A stretch of 51,885 nt of DNA from Bacilli bacterium. Its GTDB lineage: Bacteria; Bacillota_I; Bacilli_A; RFN20; CAG-826. The translations under genes and the position numbers were made by a program. The notes under the pieces were generated by a model that did no database searches, had not been told where the DNA came from, and saw only the letters and a list, made by a program, of their open reading frames with translations. Each line of letters opens with the position of its first letter. Position 1 is the stretch's first letter. Below are positions 40,055 to 48,746 of the stretch, in pieces. Where the stretch lies: assembly GCA_024408505.1 (NCBI GenBank), contig JAKSUZ010000009.1:1-51885 (forward strand), read 5' to 3'.

Positions 40055-40480
40055 ATGATTAAGATTTACGTTTCTCCATCTTGTTCAAGTTGTCGAAAGA
40101 CAAAAGCGTTCTTTAAAAGAAGGAAGATTCCTTTTCAGGAAATTAACATCTTTAAAGATCTTAATTATGGTGATCTTCTTTATTTATTAACTAAGAGTGA
40201 AAACGGTACCGAAGATATCATTTCAATGCGAAGTAAAATTCTAAAAGAAAAGAAAATTAATTTAGAAAAAATGAAAGTCAGTGAAATCATTGATTTCATA
40301 TTAAAGAATCCAAGTGTATTACATCGTCCAATCATTGTTAATGATCAAGAAATGCAAGTGGGTTATAACGAATACGATATCACTAGCTTCATCCCGCGCG
40401 CTAAAGAATACGCGTTCGCGAATTGCAAAGTTTGTCCAACATATAAAACTTGTGATACAAGAGTAAGTAAAAAAGCTTAA
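40055..40480 (+). CDS. Spx/ArsC-family regulator
   Basis: A 141-residue thioredoxin-fold protein of the Spx/ArsC family with the redox CSSC motif at residues 10-13. KTKAFFKRRKIPFQEINIFK and RPIIVNDQEMQVGY match Spx, which binds RNA polymerase and controls disulfide stress genes. The tail carries three more cysteines (NCKVCPTYKTC), which is unusual. TATAAT ends 6 bases before the ATG with no ribosome binding site, so the mRNA is probably leaderless. It overlaps the convergent maf gene by four bases. Confidence 0.85.
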   Translation: MIKIYVSPSCSSCRKTKAFFKRRKIPFQEINIFKDLNYGDLLYLLTKSENGTEDIISMRSKILKEKKINLEKMKVSEIIDFILKNPSVLHRPIIVNDQEMQVGYNEYDITSFIPRAKEYAFANCKVCPTYKTCDTRVSKKA

Positions 40481-41013
40481 CGAATATATTTCTTAATATC
40501 TTCGACTGGTAAACCTACCACGTTATCGTAGCTACCATCTATACTTTTTACTAAGTCATATCCATCTTGAATACCGTACGCTCCAGCCTTGCCTCTTGCT
40601 AAGCCTTTATTTACATATTCATTGATTAGTTCATTACTTAACTTATTAAAGGTTACTTTTGTGACAACTTGCCGATTGACCTCTTTCTTTTTATTAATGT
40701 AGGTATATCCAGAAATCACTAAATGAGTTTTATTACTAAGTAACTTTAAAATTCTTTTAGCGTCGTTATTATCTTTGGGTTTATTAATAATCTTGTTATC
40801 TAAGACTACAATCGTATCACACGCTAATACTGGCTCGTTTGGGTAGCGAGATGAAACTTCATACGCTTTAAGTCGAGATAGTTCTAAGGCGTACTGAAAA
40901 ACGTCAAAATGATAATCTCGCTCATTCACGTTCGGCTCTACCACAGTAAAAGATTTAGTTATTTTTTTAAGTAACTCTTTCCGTCTTGGTGAAGAACTCG
41001 CAAGGATTAACAT
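40477..41013 (-). CDS. maf: Maf-family nucleotide pyrophosphatase
   Basis: A 178-residue Maf protein that hydrolyses non-canonical or modified nucleoside triphosphates (dTTP/UTP type in this subfamily). Motifs: SSSPRRKELL (6-15), ACDTIVVLD (about 69-77) and GKAGAYGIQDGYDLVKSIDG (about 141-160). The start lies one base after the rnj stop, so it is coupled to rnj translation. Confidence 0.93.
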   Translation of the reverse strand: MLILASSSPRRKELLKKITKSFTVVEPNVNERDYHFDVFQYALELSRLKAYEVSSRYPNEPVLACDTIVVLDNKIINKPKDNNDAKRILKLLSNKTHLVISGYTYINKKKEVNRQVVTKVTFNKLSNELINEYVNKGLARGKAGAYGIQDGYDLVKSIDGSYDNVVGLPVEDIKKYIR

Positions 41014-41014
41014 A

Positions 41015-42679
41015 TTAGTTAGTAGTTAAAACAAGTGCGACCACTAAAGGATCACGTTCAGTGATTTGATGAATCGCATTACGCGCAGTGTGACGCATTT
41101 TTTGTTTTATTTCTTCAATTGGTTCACGAAGTGATAATCTCACCGCTTCATAAGTTGCGTTTTCAACCGTAGTTCTAAATTTATCTTCATTATCAATGAC
41201 GAATCCACGATATAAGATTTTGGGCTTCTTCATAATCTTATGATCTTTTAGATCAATTAACGCTGAGATAATGACTAAGCCTTCTTCTTTTAAAATCTTT
41301 CTTTCCTTGATGATATTCGCGTGAATGCCGTTAATGTTATATCCATCGATATAAATATCATCGGCTGGAACATCTCTTCCACGAGTGACTACATGATTTT
41401 TTAAAGTGATTGATTCGCCATTATCTAAGATAAAGATATTTTCCTTCTTCACGCCTACATCAACCGCAATGCCTGCATGTAATTTAAGCATGCGGTATTC
41501 ACCATGGCTTGGCATAAAGAATTTCGGATTAAATAACTTAAGCATTAAGCGAAGCTCTTGTCGAGATGGGTGGCCTGAACTATGAAGCGAGAACACTCCA
41601 TTAGTGAGGATGTTTGCGCCCGCTTTACTTAACGCGTTAATTACGCGCTCAATTGATTCCGCGTTACCTGGAATTGGAGAAGATGAAAACACAACGGTAT
41701 CACCAGGAATGATATGAACATTTTTATGTTCACCACGTGCGATTTTACTTAAGGCGGCGTTTACTTCACCTTGTGAGCCAGTACAGATTAAACATATTTC
41801 ATGCGTTTTAAAATTATTGATGTTTTCAACATTAATAAGACTAGCATCAGGAATTTTAATATATCCATATTTGCGAGATACTTGAATCGCAAATTCCATA
41901 GAACGTCCGACAATCGCAATCTTACGATTATGTTGATAAGCGGCGACCGCAACTTGTTGAATACGCGAAATGTTACTAGAGAAAGTAGAGACGATTACTC
42001 GTCCAGGTGCTTTACGAAATACATCATTAATGGATTGATATACATTCTTTTCACTAGGAGTATAACCTTCGATCTCGGCATTCGTAGAATCACTTAAAAG
42101 AAGATCTACACCTTCTTCACCAAACTTCGCGATTTTCTTTAATTCAATATCGTCTCCTACTGGAGTTAAGTCAATTTTAAAGTCACCTGTTGCGGCGATT
42201 CTTCCATCTTTAGTGTCAATCACTACTCCAAACGCATCGGGAATTGAGTGTGTAACTCTAAAGAATGAAATTTTCATTTCATCACCATTAATTTTGAAAT
42301 GAGAATCCGCATTATATTCAACAATATTAACTGGCTCTCTTACTCGCATCATTTCTAACTTATGACGAATAAGTTCCGCGGCGAGTTTAGGCGCATATAT
42401 GATTGGGATTCTTACCATTTGAATCAAAAATGGAATGCCACCGATATGGTCTTCATGACCATGAGTAATCACTAAAGCTTTAATCTTATGTTGATTAAGT
42501 TTTAGATGTGTATAATCCGGAATAACATAATCTACACCTGGAAGATTAGCTTCAGGAAACTTTACACCTGCATCTAACATGATGATAGATTGATCAGTTT
42601 CTAAACAATAGGTGTTCTTACCTACTTCACCTAAGCCTCCAAGGGCGTACACGGAGATACCATTATTTAAATTAGCCAT
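41015..42679 (-). CDS. rnj: Ribonuclease J
   Basis: A 554-residue metallo-beta-lactamase-fold ribonuclease. HGHEDHIGG (73-81) is the metal-binding motif. A beta-CASP region (FSSNISRIQQVAVAA) and the C-terminal SGHPSRQELRLML and PSHGEYRML motifs are present. It degrades and matures RNA from the 5' end. A GTG frame starts at 42691, but GAGG lies just upstream of the ATG at 42679, so I chose that start. It forms an operon with maf. In a cell with many leaderless and small RNAs it is likely the main 5' exonuclease. Confidence 0.95.
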   Translation of the reverse strand: MANLNNGISVYALGGLGEVGKNTYCLETDQSIIMLDAGVKFPEANLPGVDYVIPDYTHLKLNQHKIKALVITHGHEDHIGGIPFLIQMVRIPIIYAPKLAAELIRHKLEMMRVREPVNIVEYNADSHFKINGDEMKISFFRVTHSIPDAFGVVIDTKDGRIAATGDFKIDLTPVGDDIELKKIAKFGEEGVDLLLSDSTNAEIEGYTPSEKNVYQSINDVFRKAPGRVIVSTFSSNISRIQQVAVAAYQHNRKIAIVGRSMEFAIQVSRKYGYIKIPDASLINVENINNFKTHEICLICTGSQGEVNAALSKIARGEHKNVHIIPGDTVVFSSSPIPGNAESIERVINALSKAGANILTNGVFSLHSSGHPSRQELRLMLKLFNPKFFMPSHGEYRMLKLHAGIAVDVGVKKENIFILDNGESITLKNHVVTRGRDVPADDIYIDGYNINGIHANIIKERKILKEEGLVIISALIDLKDHKIMKKPKILYRGFVIDNEDKFRTTVENATYEAVRLSLREPIEEIKQKMRHTARNAIHQITERDPLVVALVLTTN

Positions 42680-42724
42680 AATAAACCTCACAAATAAAAA
42701 TATTTATTTTACATGAATGATGAT

Positions 42725-42751
42725 CTAACTAGTGCGACACTAGTAAGTTAG
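42725..42751 (-). other. Hairpin in the rnj 5' leader
   Basis: CTAAC...GTTAG with an inner TAGTG/CACTA stem and a small bulge, about 46 bases before the rnj start. There is no T-run, so it is not a simple terminator. It may be a 5' stabiliser or an autoregulation site for RNase J. Confidence 0.4.
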
Positions 42752-42807
42752 TAATTATTGTATTTAATTTAAAAATTATTGCAAATTAAATTTATTGATG
42801 TGTGCAC

Positions 42808-42823
42808 CACTTATATATAAGTG
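42808..42823. promoter_or_regulatory. Perfect 16-bp palindrome before the small gene at 42918
   Basis: CACTTATATATAAGTG is fully self-complementary. A TATGAT box lies about 7 bp downstream. An ACAAGT/ACTTGT hairpin follows in the leader. A repressor operator is likely. Confidence 0.5.
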
Positions 42824-42917
42824 TATGTTATGATATTGCTAAAGAAGGAGACAAGTTGCTCATTTGTGACTTGTAGCATAAGGGGAATATAAATTTTCAT
42901 CAAAGGAGGTTTTATTG

Positions 42918-43244
42918 ATGGGAAAATTTAAACCCTATAAGGGTAGTGACAAATATCACTTTCGTATTTACAAAAGAATTAAACATCCATTCATTGTTGT
43001 AGAGGTTAACGAACCGCTTAAAAGAATTAGTGGTTATGTAATAACAACTTCTCCTACTTTTCGGAAGAAATATTCGCTTTTGTCTAAAAATCCAAACCCA
43101 AACTACAATTCATCTTCGTTTGTAACATCTTATCGGATAACTGATAAGTTTTCATGCTTTTCTAAGCCTTATAATAATTGGCATTTATCACCGGAGGATG
43201 AAAAGTTAATAGATTCGTTTGAAAAATATAAAAAAGAACATTAG
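42918..43244 (+). CDS. Small protein, possible SH3-barrel (PemK/ToxN-like) toxin
   Basis: A 108-residue basic protein. HPFIVVEV followed by ISGYVITTSPTF, a KNPNPNYNSSSFV stretch and KFSCFSKPYNNWHLSPEDE suggest a small beta barrel of the PemK/ToxN kind; this is pattern-based and tentative. A TTG three bases earlier is possible, but AAAGGAGG is ideally spaced 8 bases before the ATG at 42918. The leader holds a palindrome and a hairpin. Just after the stop are two convergent hairpin RNAs. The gene interrupts the core region between rnj and def and may be the protein part of an RNA-controlled toxin unit. Confidence 0.5.
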   Translation: MGKFKPYKGSDKYHFRIYKRIKHPFIVVEVNEPLKRISGYVITTSPTFRKKYSLLSKNPNPNYNSSSFVTSYRITDKFSCFSKPYNNWHLSPEDEKLIDSFEKYKKEH

Positions 43245-43248
43245 AAAT

Positions 43249-43306
43249 AAAAAAACTCGGCCAGGCATATTTCAGCAGGATTTACTCCTATAAGACCAAG
43301 TTTCTG
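43249..43306 (-). ncRNA. Small hairpin RNA A at the 43-kb locus
   Basis: A unit of about 58 nt on the minus strand. Its promoter is ideal: TTGACA (43335-43340), 16 bases, TATAAT (43313-43318). The RNA begins near AGAAACTTGGTCTTAT. AACTTGG pairs with CCGAGTT (one U-G pair) and AGGA-GTAAA-TCCT forms an inner hairpin. Seven T residues end it 5 bases from the convergent gene's stop. A promoter this good for so short a transcript argues against a mere terminator. Confidence 0.72.
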
Positions 43307-43350
43307 ATATCGATTATAACTATTATATAAATAATGTCAATAAGGTAAAG

Positions 43351-43393
43351 AAAAAACTTGGACTGACTCTAGGAGCCACATAAGACCAAGTTC
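43351..43393 (-). ncRNA. Small hairpin RNA B, or terminator of def
   Basis: A unit of 43 nt on the minus strand sharing AACTTGGTCTTAT with RNA A. AACTTGG pairs with CCAAGTT, GGCTC-CTA-GAGTC forms the inner hairpin, and six T residues follow. TATAAT (43400-43405) is present, but the -35 box is weak. It lies 18 bases after the def stop and so may also be def's terminator. Confidence 0.55.
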
Positions 43394-43411
43394 TTTTTTA
43401 TTATAATTCTT

Positions 43412-43960
43412 CTAGATTTCAACAAAACCTTCAGGAATAAAGTTTGGATTCATTTTATTAATCCGGTCATAGTATAGAATTCCTGATAGGTGATCAATTT
43501 CATGTTGAAGCACAATCGACTCAAGTCCAATCGCGGTAATAGTAACATCCTTATCTAATAAGGCATCATATGCTTTTACTTTAATTTTATAATCACGGAA
43601 CACAACGCCTTCGTGTTTATTATCAACACTTAAGCAACCTTCGCCTGCACTAAGAACACATTTACGTGCGCTATTAGAAATAATCACTGGATTTACTAAT
43701 ACATGAGTCACTTCTTCATCTTCCTTTTTAAAATAGACCACTAGCATTCTTTTTAATATTCCGATTTGTGGAGCGGCAAGTCCAATGCCTTCTTTTACAT
43801 CTTTATGCTTTTCACGATATTTCTCATCTTGAGAATTCTTAAGATAATTAAGCATTATTAAAAGAGTGTCTTTATCTTCTTTAGATAATGGCATAGCTAC
43901 TTCAACACTCTTTTTTCTTAATAAAGGATTATTGTCCTTAATGATCTTTAGCGTTTCCAT
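43412..43960 (-). CDS. def: Peptide deformylase
   Basis: A 182-residue metalloenzyme that removes formyl groups from new proteins. All three motifs are intact: GIGLAAPQIG (58-67), EGCLS (107-111) and HEIDH (153-157). A longer frame begins at 44032, but it would overlap the divergent rsmD gene, and the ATG at 43960 matches the family N-terminus (METLKIIKDNNPLLR). No ribosome binding site is seen, and TATATT is close upstream, so the mRNA may be leaderless. Confidence 0.95.
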   Translation of the reverse strand: METLKIIKDNNPLLRKKSVEVAMPLSKEDKDTLLIMLNYLKNSQDEKYREKHKDVKEGIGLAAPQIGILKRMLVVYFKKEDEEVTHVLVNPVIISNSARKCVLSAGEGCLSVDNKHEGVVFRDYKIKVKAYDALLDKDVTITAIGLESIVLQHEIDHLSGILYYDRINKMNPNFIPEGFVEI

Positions 43961-44002
43961 TAGTAATAATATAACATAAAAGTTGTATAATGATTTTAGT
44001 TT

Positions 44003-44533
44003 ATGCGAGTAGTTGGTGGTATATATCGACATCGGGAATTAGCGTGGCCAAAAGTAGATGACACGCGTCCCACTAAAGATATGGTGAGAGAAGCCATTTT
44101 TAGTGCAATTTCTTCTAAAGTCACTAATAGTGTGGTCTTAGATTTATTCGCAGGATCAGGCGCAATGGCGATTGAAGCGATTTCTCGTGGAGCGTCTTTT
44201 ATCTATCTCGTTGATAATAGTTATGAAGCAAGAAAAGCCATTACTCAAAACTTCACTAATTTAAAAATTAATAATGCGAAACTATATTCAAGTGATTATT
44301 TAGTTGCGATTAATGATTTAAAAAACCATAACGTTAAGATTGATATTTTATTTCTTGATCCGCCATATAAGATGAATGAATATGAAAAGTTTATAAGTGA
44401 AGCAAATGATTTATTAAATGACCGTGCAGTCATTGTAATTGAAAGCGGAGCGCCTATTAAGATTAACGGTACTTATAGTAAGATTAAAGAATATCGATAT
44501 GGAAAAACTTTTGTAACAATTTTATGGCGCTAA
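44003..44533 (+). CDS. rsmD: 16S rRNA (guanine966-N2) methyltransferase
   Basis: A 176-residue rRNA methylase of the RsmD family. MRVVGGIYRHREL is the typical start, LDLFAGSGAMAIEAISRGA (about 44-62) is the SAM site and FLDPPYKM (about 115-122) is the catalytic motif. TATAAT lies 11 bases before the ATG. It overlaps coaD by 10 bases; the rsmD-coaD pair is a common arrangement. Confidence 0.95.
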   Translation: MRVVGGIYRHRELAWPKVDDTRPTKDMVREAIFSAISSKVTNSVVLDLFAGSGAMAIEAISRGASFIYLVDNSYEARKAITQNFTNLKINNAKLYSSDYLVAINDLKNHNVKIDILFLDPPYKMNEYEKFISEANDLLNDRAVIVIESGAPIKINGTYSKIKEYRYGKTFVTILWR

Positions 44534-44994
44534 AGAAGGAAGTTATTTTTGCGGGGACTTTTGATCCCTTTACGCTTGGTCACCTTGCGGTGGTTAAGCA
44601 AGCGCTTAAAACTTTTAACAAAGTAATTATCTTATTAGCGATTAATGATAAAAAGAAACCAACGTATTCTATTAAGGATCGAATGAAGTTTATTAAATTA
44701 AGCGTTAAGGGAATGAAAGGCGTTGAGGTTGATTATACTGATGGTTATGTAGTGGACTACGCTAAGAAACATCATATTAATATTCTTATTAGAGGTATTC
44801 GTAATGAAAAAGATTATGAATATGAATCCAAGATGAGTAAGATTAATCAAAAGCTCGCTCCTGATATTATGACTTTAGCGTTAAATGTTAGCGAGCGATA
44901 TCAACATATTTCATCTAGTAAAGTAAGAGAATTAAAACAAAAAGGAGAAGACCTTTCTCCTTATGTTAATAAAGCAATTATTAAATATCTTTAA
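44524..44994 (+). CDS. coaD: Phosphopantetheine adenylyltransferase
   Basis: A 156-residue enzyme of coenzyme A synthesis that joins ATP and 4'-phosphopantetheine. FAGTFDPFTLGHLAVVKQAL contains the TxGH-type nucleotidyltransferase motif (TLGH), and IRGIRNEKDYEYE and SERYQHISSSKVRE are family motifs. Its stop directly abuts the stop of the convergent gene, with no spacer. Confidence 0.95.
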   Translation: MALKKEVIFAGTFDPFTLGHLAVVKQALKTFNKVIILLAINDKKKPTYSIKDRMKFIKLSVKGMKGVEVDYTDGYVVDYAKKHHINILIRGIRNEKDYEYESKMSKINQKLAPDIMTLALNVSERYQHISSSKVRELKQKGEDLSPYVNKAIIKYL

Positions 44995-45798
44995 TTATTT
45001 ATTTGGGTTGTTAGAGAAATCGCCTTTACAATTCCAGCAATCATAAAGAAGGTTCGCTCTTTCATAAGCAGTTGAGCCTGGATCATCAAACATTACTTCG
45101 GTGATACCAGCTTTATCAGGCGTTGCAGCGTTTGTCCAATCCACTAAGATAATAGTCGGAATTTTAAAGTTATCTGGTCCTGGTGTCGCTAAATTATTTA
45201 AATCATCATCGGTAATTTTCTTATTAATGTAATAATTGCTATCGAAACCACGTTCACTAGCTTTTTCAAAGAATGAATAGTTACGACCAAGGAATTGCGA
45301 GAAGGCATTTTCGTATGGAGTGGTACTTGAAGTAGATTCATCGGTAAAGATAGTATAAAGTCTAAATGTTTCGTTACGTTCGTCTGCTGGTTTATAAAGT
45401 GAACCCCAGTTATCACGAAGGGTTTCAAATCCAGCTTTAATTTCTTTTGTTTCCGCATTATTACTTGCGGTGAACATTAAGAAGAATTTCTTTTCTTCTT
45501 CTGGAGGCATAAAACTATCATCTTTGGCGCGCTTTTCTTCGTAAGTGAAATAATGTTCAAGTAAAGTATCCGCTGCACTAGTTTTATCCCCTTCCATACT
45601 CTTTTGGAAGTTGTGATAGAAAGTATCTGCACTATTAGCGCCATTAATTAAACCTTGAATGCCATTACTAATGGCAGGAATAGAGAAGATAACACCAAAG
45701 ATTGCGCCTACGATTAAAAGTGGTTGGACCCAAGCAGTATTCTTAATCCAACGCCATATTTTAACGAAGACACCACCAATTGCTTTTAAAATTTTCAT
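44995..45798 (-). CDS. Membrane-anchored protein of unknown function
   Basis: A protein of about 267 residues with one N-terminal membrane helix (VQPLLIVGAIFGVIFSIP) and a soluble domain that is probably outside. The later part (FKIPTIILVDWTNA) might be a thioredoxin-like strand pattern, but no CxxC is in the right place; the cysteines are in CWNCKGDF near the end. A TTG frame begins at 45825; I prefer the ATG at 45798. No family recognised. Confidence 0.6.
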   Translation of the reverse strand: MKILKAIGGVFVKIWRWIKNTAWVQPLLIVGAIFGVIFSIPAISNGIQGLINGANSADTFYHNFQKSMEGDKTSAADTLLEHYFTYEEKRAKDDSFMPPEEEKKFFLMFTASNNAETKEIKAGFETLRDNWGSLYKPADERNETFRLYTIFTDESTSSTTPYENAFSQFLGRNYSFFEKASERGFDSNYYINKKITDDDLNNLATPGPDNFKIPTIILVDWTNAATPDKAGITEVMFDDPGSTAYERANLLYDCWNCKGDFSNNPNK

Positions 45799-45946
45799 AA
45801 ATTTTGTCTCAAAGTGATACCGCAATATGATAACTTACCTCAAAGTCTTTTGCAAATATATTTCACTAAGCTAATTAGTTATTAAACTAATTTCTTGATT
45901 TTAGTTGTATTTATTTTTGCTTATAATACAATAATTGCACTGAGAT

Positions 45947-46993
45947 ATGATTAAATCAATCCAAGACTATAGAAAGAAAACCAAAGAGTATTATGCGAAG
46001 CATCCAAAGCAAGAGATTGTTCGCGAATATGCGGTTTCTATCACAATTATGCTTGTGAGCGCTCTTTTATATGCGTTTTCTTTTAAAGTATTTCAATCAC
46101 CTACTACAGTAGAGAATAACATTCTTCCATTAATTTCCGGAGGAACATCCGGTTTAGCAAGAAGTATTGTCGTTATATTTAATATGTCAGGATCTAGCGC
46201 AAACAATGATTTAATTTTTGCTATTTTCTATACCGTTCTTAATATTCCAATTATTTACTTAGCATTCCGCTACATCGGTTTCCGATTCGGTTTATTTACC
46301 GCAATTAACGTAGTAGCAACTTCTATTCTTACTAATTTCGCACTCAATGTTGATTTTGTTAATCAATTAGCAACTAAGATTGCCTGTGTTACTGAATCTG
46401 GTTTACAAGCTGGTATTCTTCCACGAGCGATGCTAGCTGGCGTTCTTAATGGCGTAGCGGGTGCGATGTGTTTAGCGTTCGGTGGTTCAGCAGGCGGCGT
46501 TGATACGGTCAGTTATTATTTCTCATTAAGAAGATCAAAGAATGTTGGTCGCTATAACATTATTATTAATACCTTTGTCTTTATCTTATTTGCTTCACTT
46601 AATATGGGATATGAAGTTATGCAGAATGGTGATACTTCAACCGCTCTTGCCAACTTCTTCTTAATTCTCTTATTCGTTTCTATTTTCTCTTTCACATGTG
46701 CGTTAGTGATGGATTTTATCAATCAACACAACAAGAAAGAACAAATCCAAATTATTACCAAGGTGGAGAACGTTACAAAACTATTGCTTTCAAATATTCC
46801 TCATGGCGCAACGATTGTGCGTTCTAAAGGCGCGTTTACCGGTGAAGATCGCATTATTATCTATGTCATCGTCTCTAAATATGAGACTAAAACTGTTGTT
46901 AATTTAGTGAGAGTGGCCGATCCCGATAGTTTCATTAATGTTGTGAGTGTTTCTCAGGTTTATGGTCGATTCCGCAAACCGAAAATAAAATAA
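45947..46993 (+). CDS. YitT-family membrane protein
   Basis: A 348-residue protein of the YitT/DUF2179 family. About five or six membrane helices lie at 27-260 (VSITIMLVSALLYAFSF, GGSAGGVDTVSYYFSLRR and others). The C-terminal DUF2179 domain (GATIVRSKGAFTGEDRIIIY, ending VSQVYGRF) is a ferredoxin-like regulatory domain. Function of the family is not settled; transport is suspected. TATAAT lies about 20 bases upstream. A shared terminator follows. Confidence 0.88.
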   Translation: MIKSIQDYRKKTKEYYAKHPKQEIVREYAVSITIMLVSALLYAFSFKVFQSPTTVENNILPLISGGTSGLARSIVVIFNMSGSSANNDLIFAIFYTVLNIPIIYLAFRYIGFRFGLFTAINVVATSILTNFALNVDFVNQLATKIACVTESGLQAGILPRAMLAGVLNGVAGAMCLAFGGSAGGVDTVSYYFSLRRSKNVGRYNIIINTFVFILFASLNMGYEVMQNGDTSTALANFFLILLFVSIFSFTCALVMDFINQHNKKEQIQIITKVENVTKLLLSNIPHGATIVRSKGAFTGEDRIIIYVIVSKYETKTVVNLVRVADPDSFINVVSVSQVYGRFRKPKIK

Positions 46994-47016
46994 AAAGACC
47001 GGTTGGTCTTTTTTTA
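46993..47016. terminator. Bidirectional terminator between the YitT gene and tRNA-Ser
   Basis: AAAAAGACC-GGTT-GGTCTTTTT has an A-run on one side and a T-run on the other, so it can stop transcription from both directions. Confidence 0.88.
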
Positions 47017-47020
47017 ATAT

Positions 47021-47111
47021 TGGCGGAGGATTAGGGATTTGAACCCTAGCGCCCGGTTAAGAGCCTACGAGCTTTCCAAGCCCGCCCCTTCAGCCACTTG
47101 GGTAATCCTCC
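47021..47111 (-). tRNA. tRNA-Ser (GGA anticodon)
   Basis: A 91-nt class II tRNA on the minus strand. The acceptor stem is GGAGGAT/ATCCTCC and the CCA end is encoded. The anticodon stem CGGGC/GCTCG encloses the loop TTGGAAA, so the anticodon is GGA, reading UCC and UCU. A long variable arm and the T loop GGTTCAAATCC confirm serine identity. Confidence 0.96.
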
Positions 47112-47196
47112 ATTTTTGAGCCGGGTTTTATTATAAAGACATTTTTACCTATATTCAATAAAATATGCTTTAATTATATTAAAGAGGTGTAATCTT

Positions 47197-48744
47197 ATGG
47201 AAGAAAAATTACATTACGATGTTGTCATTGTTGGCGCGGGCAATGGTGGTTTATCCGCAGCTACTTATTTATCTAAAAAAGGCAAGAAAGTATTAGTGCT
47301 AGAAAAGCACAATTTACCGGGTGGATGTGCGACTAGTTTTCGTCGCGGTCGTTTTGAATTTGAAGCAACGCTTCATGAACTATGCGCGATGGGCGAAGGC
47401 GAGACCGCTGGTCAAATTCGTCGTTTAGTGGATGATTATGGACTCAAAGTCAAATGGGTTCCAATTGATGAAGCATTTTGCTCAATTAGCTTAGAGAAAA
47501 ATAAAGGGTTCTATGTTTGTATGCCAGTAGGCGTAAAAGCATTTGCTGATGAAATGGAAAAAGTTGTACCTGGTTGTCGTGCGAGTGTTGAGACCTTCCT
47601 TGAATTTGGAAGAATGTTTTCAGACGGCGTTGAATGGCTTGCAAAATACTATAATGAACCAGCCGGTTTAGCTAAAGTTAAAATGCTTCTTAAATGGAAA
47701 GACTTAATGAAATTAGTGCCCGTTGATACGGATAGTATGTTACGTAAGATTGGCATGCCCGATAAGGCTAGAGAAATTGTTGAATCGTATTGGGACTATA
47801 TTGGTACGCCAAGTGATTCAATGTCTTTCGCGGTTTATGCCTATATGACTTATAACTATTTATATCGTAAACCATATATTTGTCATGATCGAAGTCATGA
47901 AATTTCGTTAGCGTTTGATGCCGTGATTCGTAAGAATGGTGGTGAAATTTGGTATTGTTCACCGGTTAAAAAGATTGATGTAAAAGATAATGTTTGTCGT
48001 GGAGTAATTCTTGAAGACGGAACTTATATTAGTGCGGACTATGTAATTTGTAATCTTCACCCAGATACCGCCTTTAAGAAAATGATTGATCCCGAAGAAG
48101 TCCCAGTTCGTGACAGAAAATCGATGAACGCAAGAACTATGGCGCAACCATGTTTAACTATTTACTTCGCATTAGATAAATCAATGAAAGAATTAGGGCT
48201 AAAAGGCTATGACACGTTCCTAAGAACGACTGGCAATAACCGTAAACAATTTGATTCTTGTAATAGTTTAAAAACGCATAAAGAAAATTGTTTTACTATT
48301 CTTAATGCAGTTATTCCAGATTCTTCACCAAAAGGAACTTGTTTATTACAATTCTCTAAATTCTATACTGCTGATGTCTTTAAAGGCGTTAAACCAGAAG
48401 AGTATTTTAAGCTCAAAGATCAATTAGTGAAAGAAGCGCTTGATCAATTTGAAAAAGAACTTCATGTTAACATTCGTGATCATATTGAAGAGATTGTAGC
48501 GGCGACTCCCGTAACCTGGGCGCGTTATATTGGTTCACCTTATGGTAACGTTTATGGATATATTCCTCATACTTGGGATGGAATGTTTGCGCGTGTTCAA
48601 TCTGGTCATAAGATCGATCACACCATAAAGCGTCTACGCTTTGTCGGTAGTGCAGGTACCCAAATGGATGGTTATAGCCAAACTTATTTAAGCGGTCGCG
48701 AACAAGCTCGTTACGCTTTGATGGATATGAAGAGAGGAGAATAG
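47197..48744 (+). CDS. FAD-dependent oxidoreductase (phytoene desaturase-like)
   Basis: A 515-residue flavoprotein. [20 protein letters not shown] (about 8-27) is the dinucleotide-binding fold, with [16 protein letters not shown] following as in the phytoene desaturase/retinol saturase group. The C-terminal [19 protein letters not shown] closes the FAD site. AAGAGGTG precedes the ATG. Two bases separate it from an iron-sulfur flavin reductase gene, so the two form an electron-transfer pair. In a gut-type organism without carotenoid genes nearby, the substrate may be a lipid or xenobiotic. That is inference. Confidence 0.8.
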   Translation: MEEKLHYDVVIVGAGNGGLSAATYLSKKGKKVLVLEKHNLPGGCATSFRRGRFEFEATLHELCAMGEGETAGQIRRLVDDYGLKVKWVPIDEAFCSISLEKNKGFYVCMPVGVKAFADEMEKVVPGCRASVETFLEFGRMFSDGVEWLAKYYNEPAGLAKVKMLLKWKDLMKLVPVDTDSMLRKIGMPDKAREIVESYWDYIGTPSDSMSFAVYAYMTYNYLYRKPYICHDRSHEISLAFDAVIRKNGGEIWYCSPVKKIDVKDNVCRGVILEDGTYISADYVICNLHPDTAFKKMIDPEEVPVRDRKSMNARTMAQPCLTIYFALDKSMKELGLKGYDTFLRTTGNNRKQFDSCNSLKTHKENCFTILNAVIPDSSPKGTCLLQFSKFYTADVFKGVKPEEYFKLKDQLVKEALDQFEKELHVNIRDHIEEIVAATPVTWARYIGSPYGNVYGYIPHTWDGMFARVQSGHKIDHTIKRLRFVGSAGTQMDGYSQTYLSGREQARYALMDMKRGE

Positions 48745-48746
48745 TT

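Noticed and set aside
44995..45798. Thioredoxin-like protein
   Set aside because: No CxxC motif in the expected early position; the only close cysteine pair is near the C-terminus.
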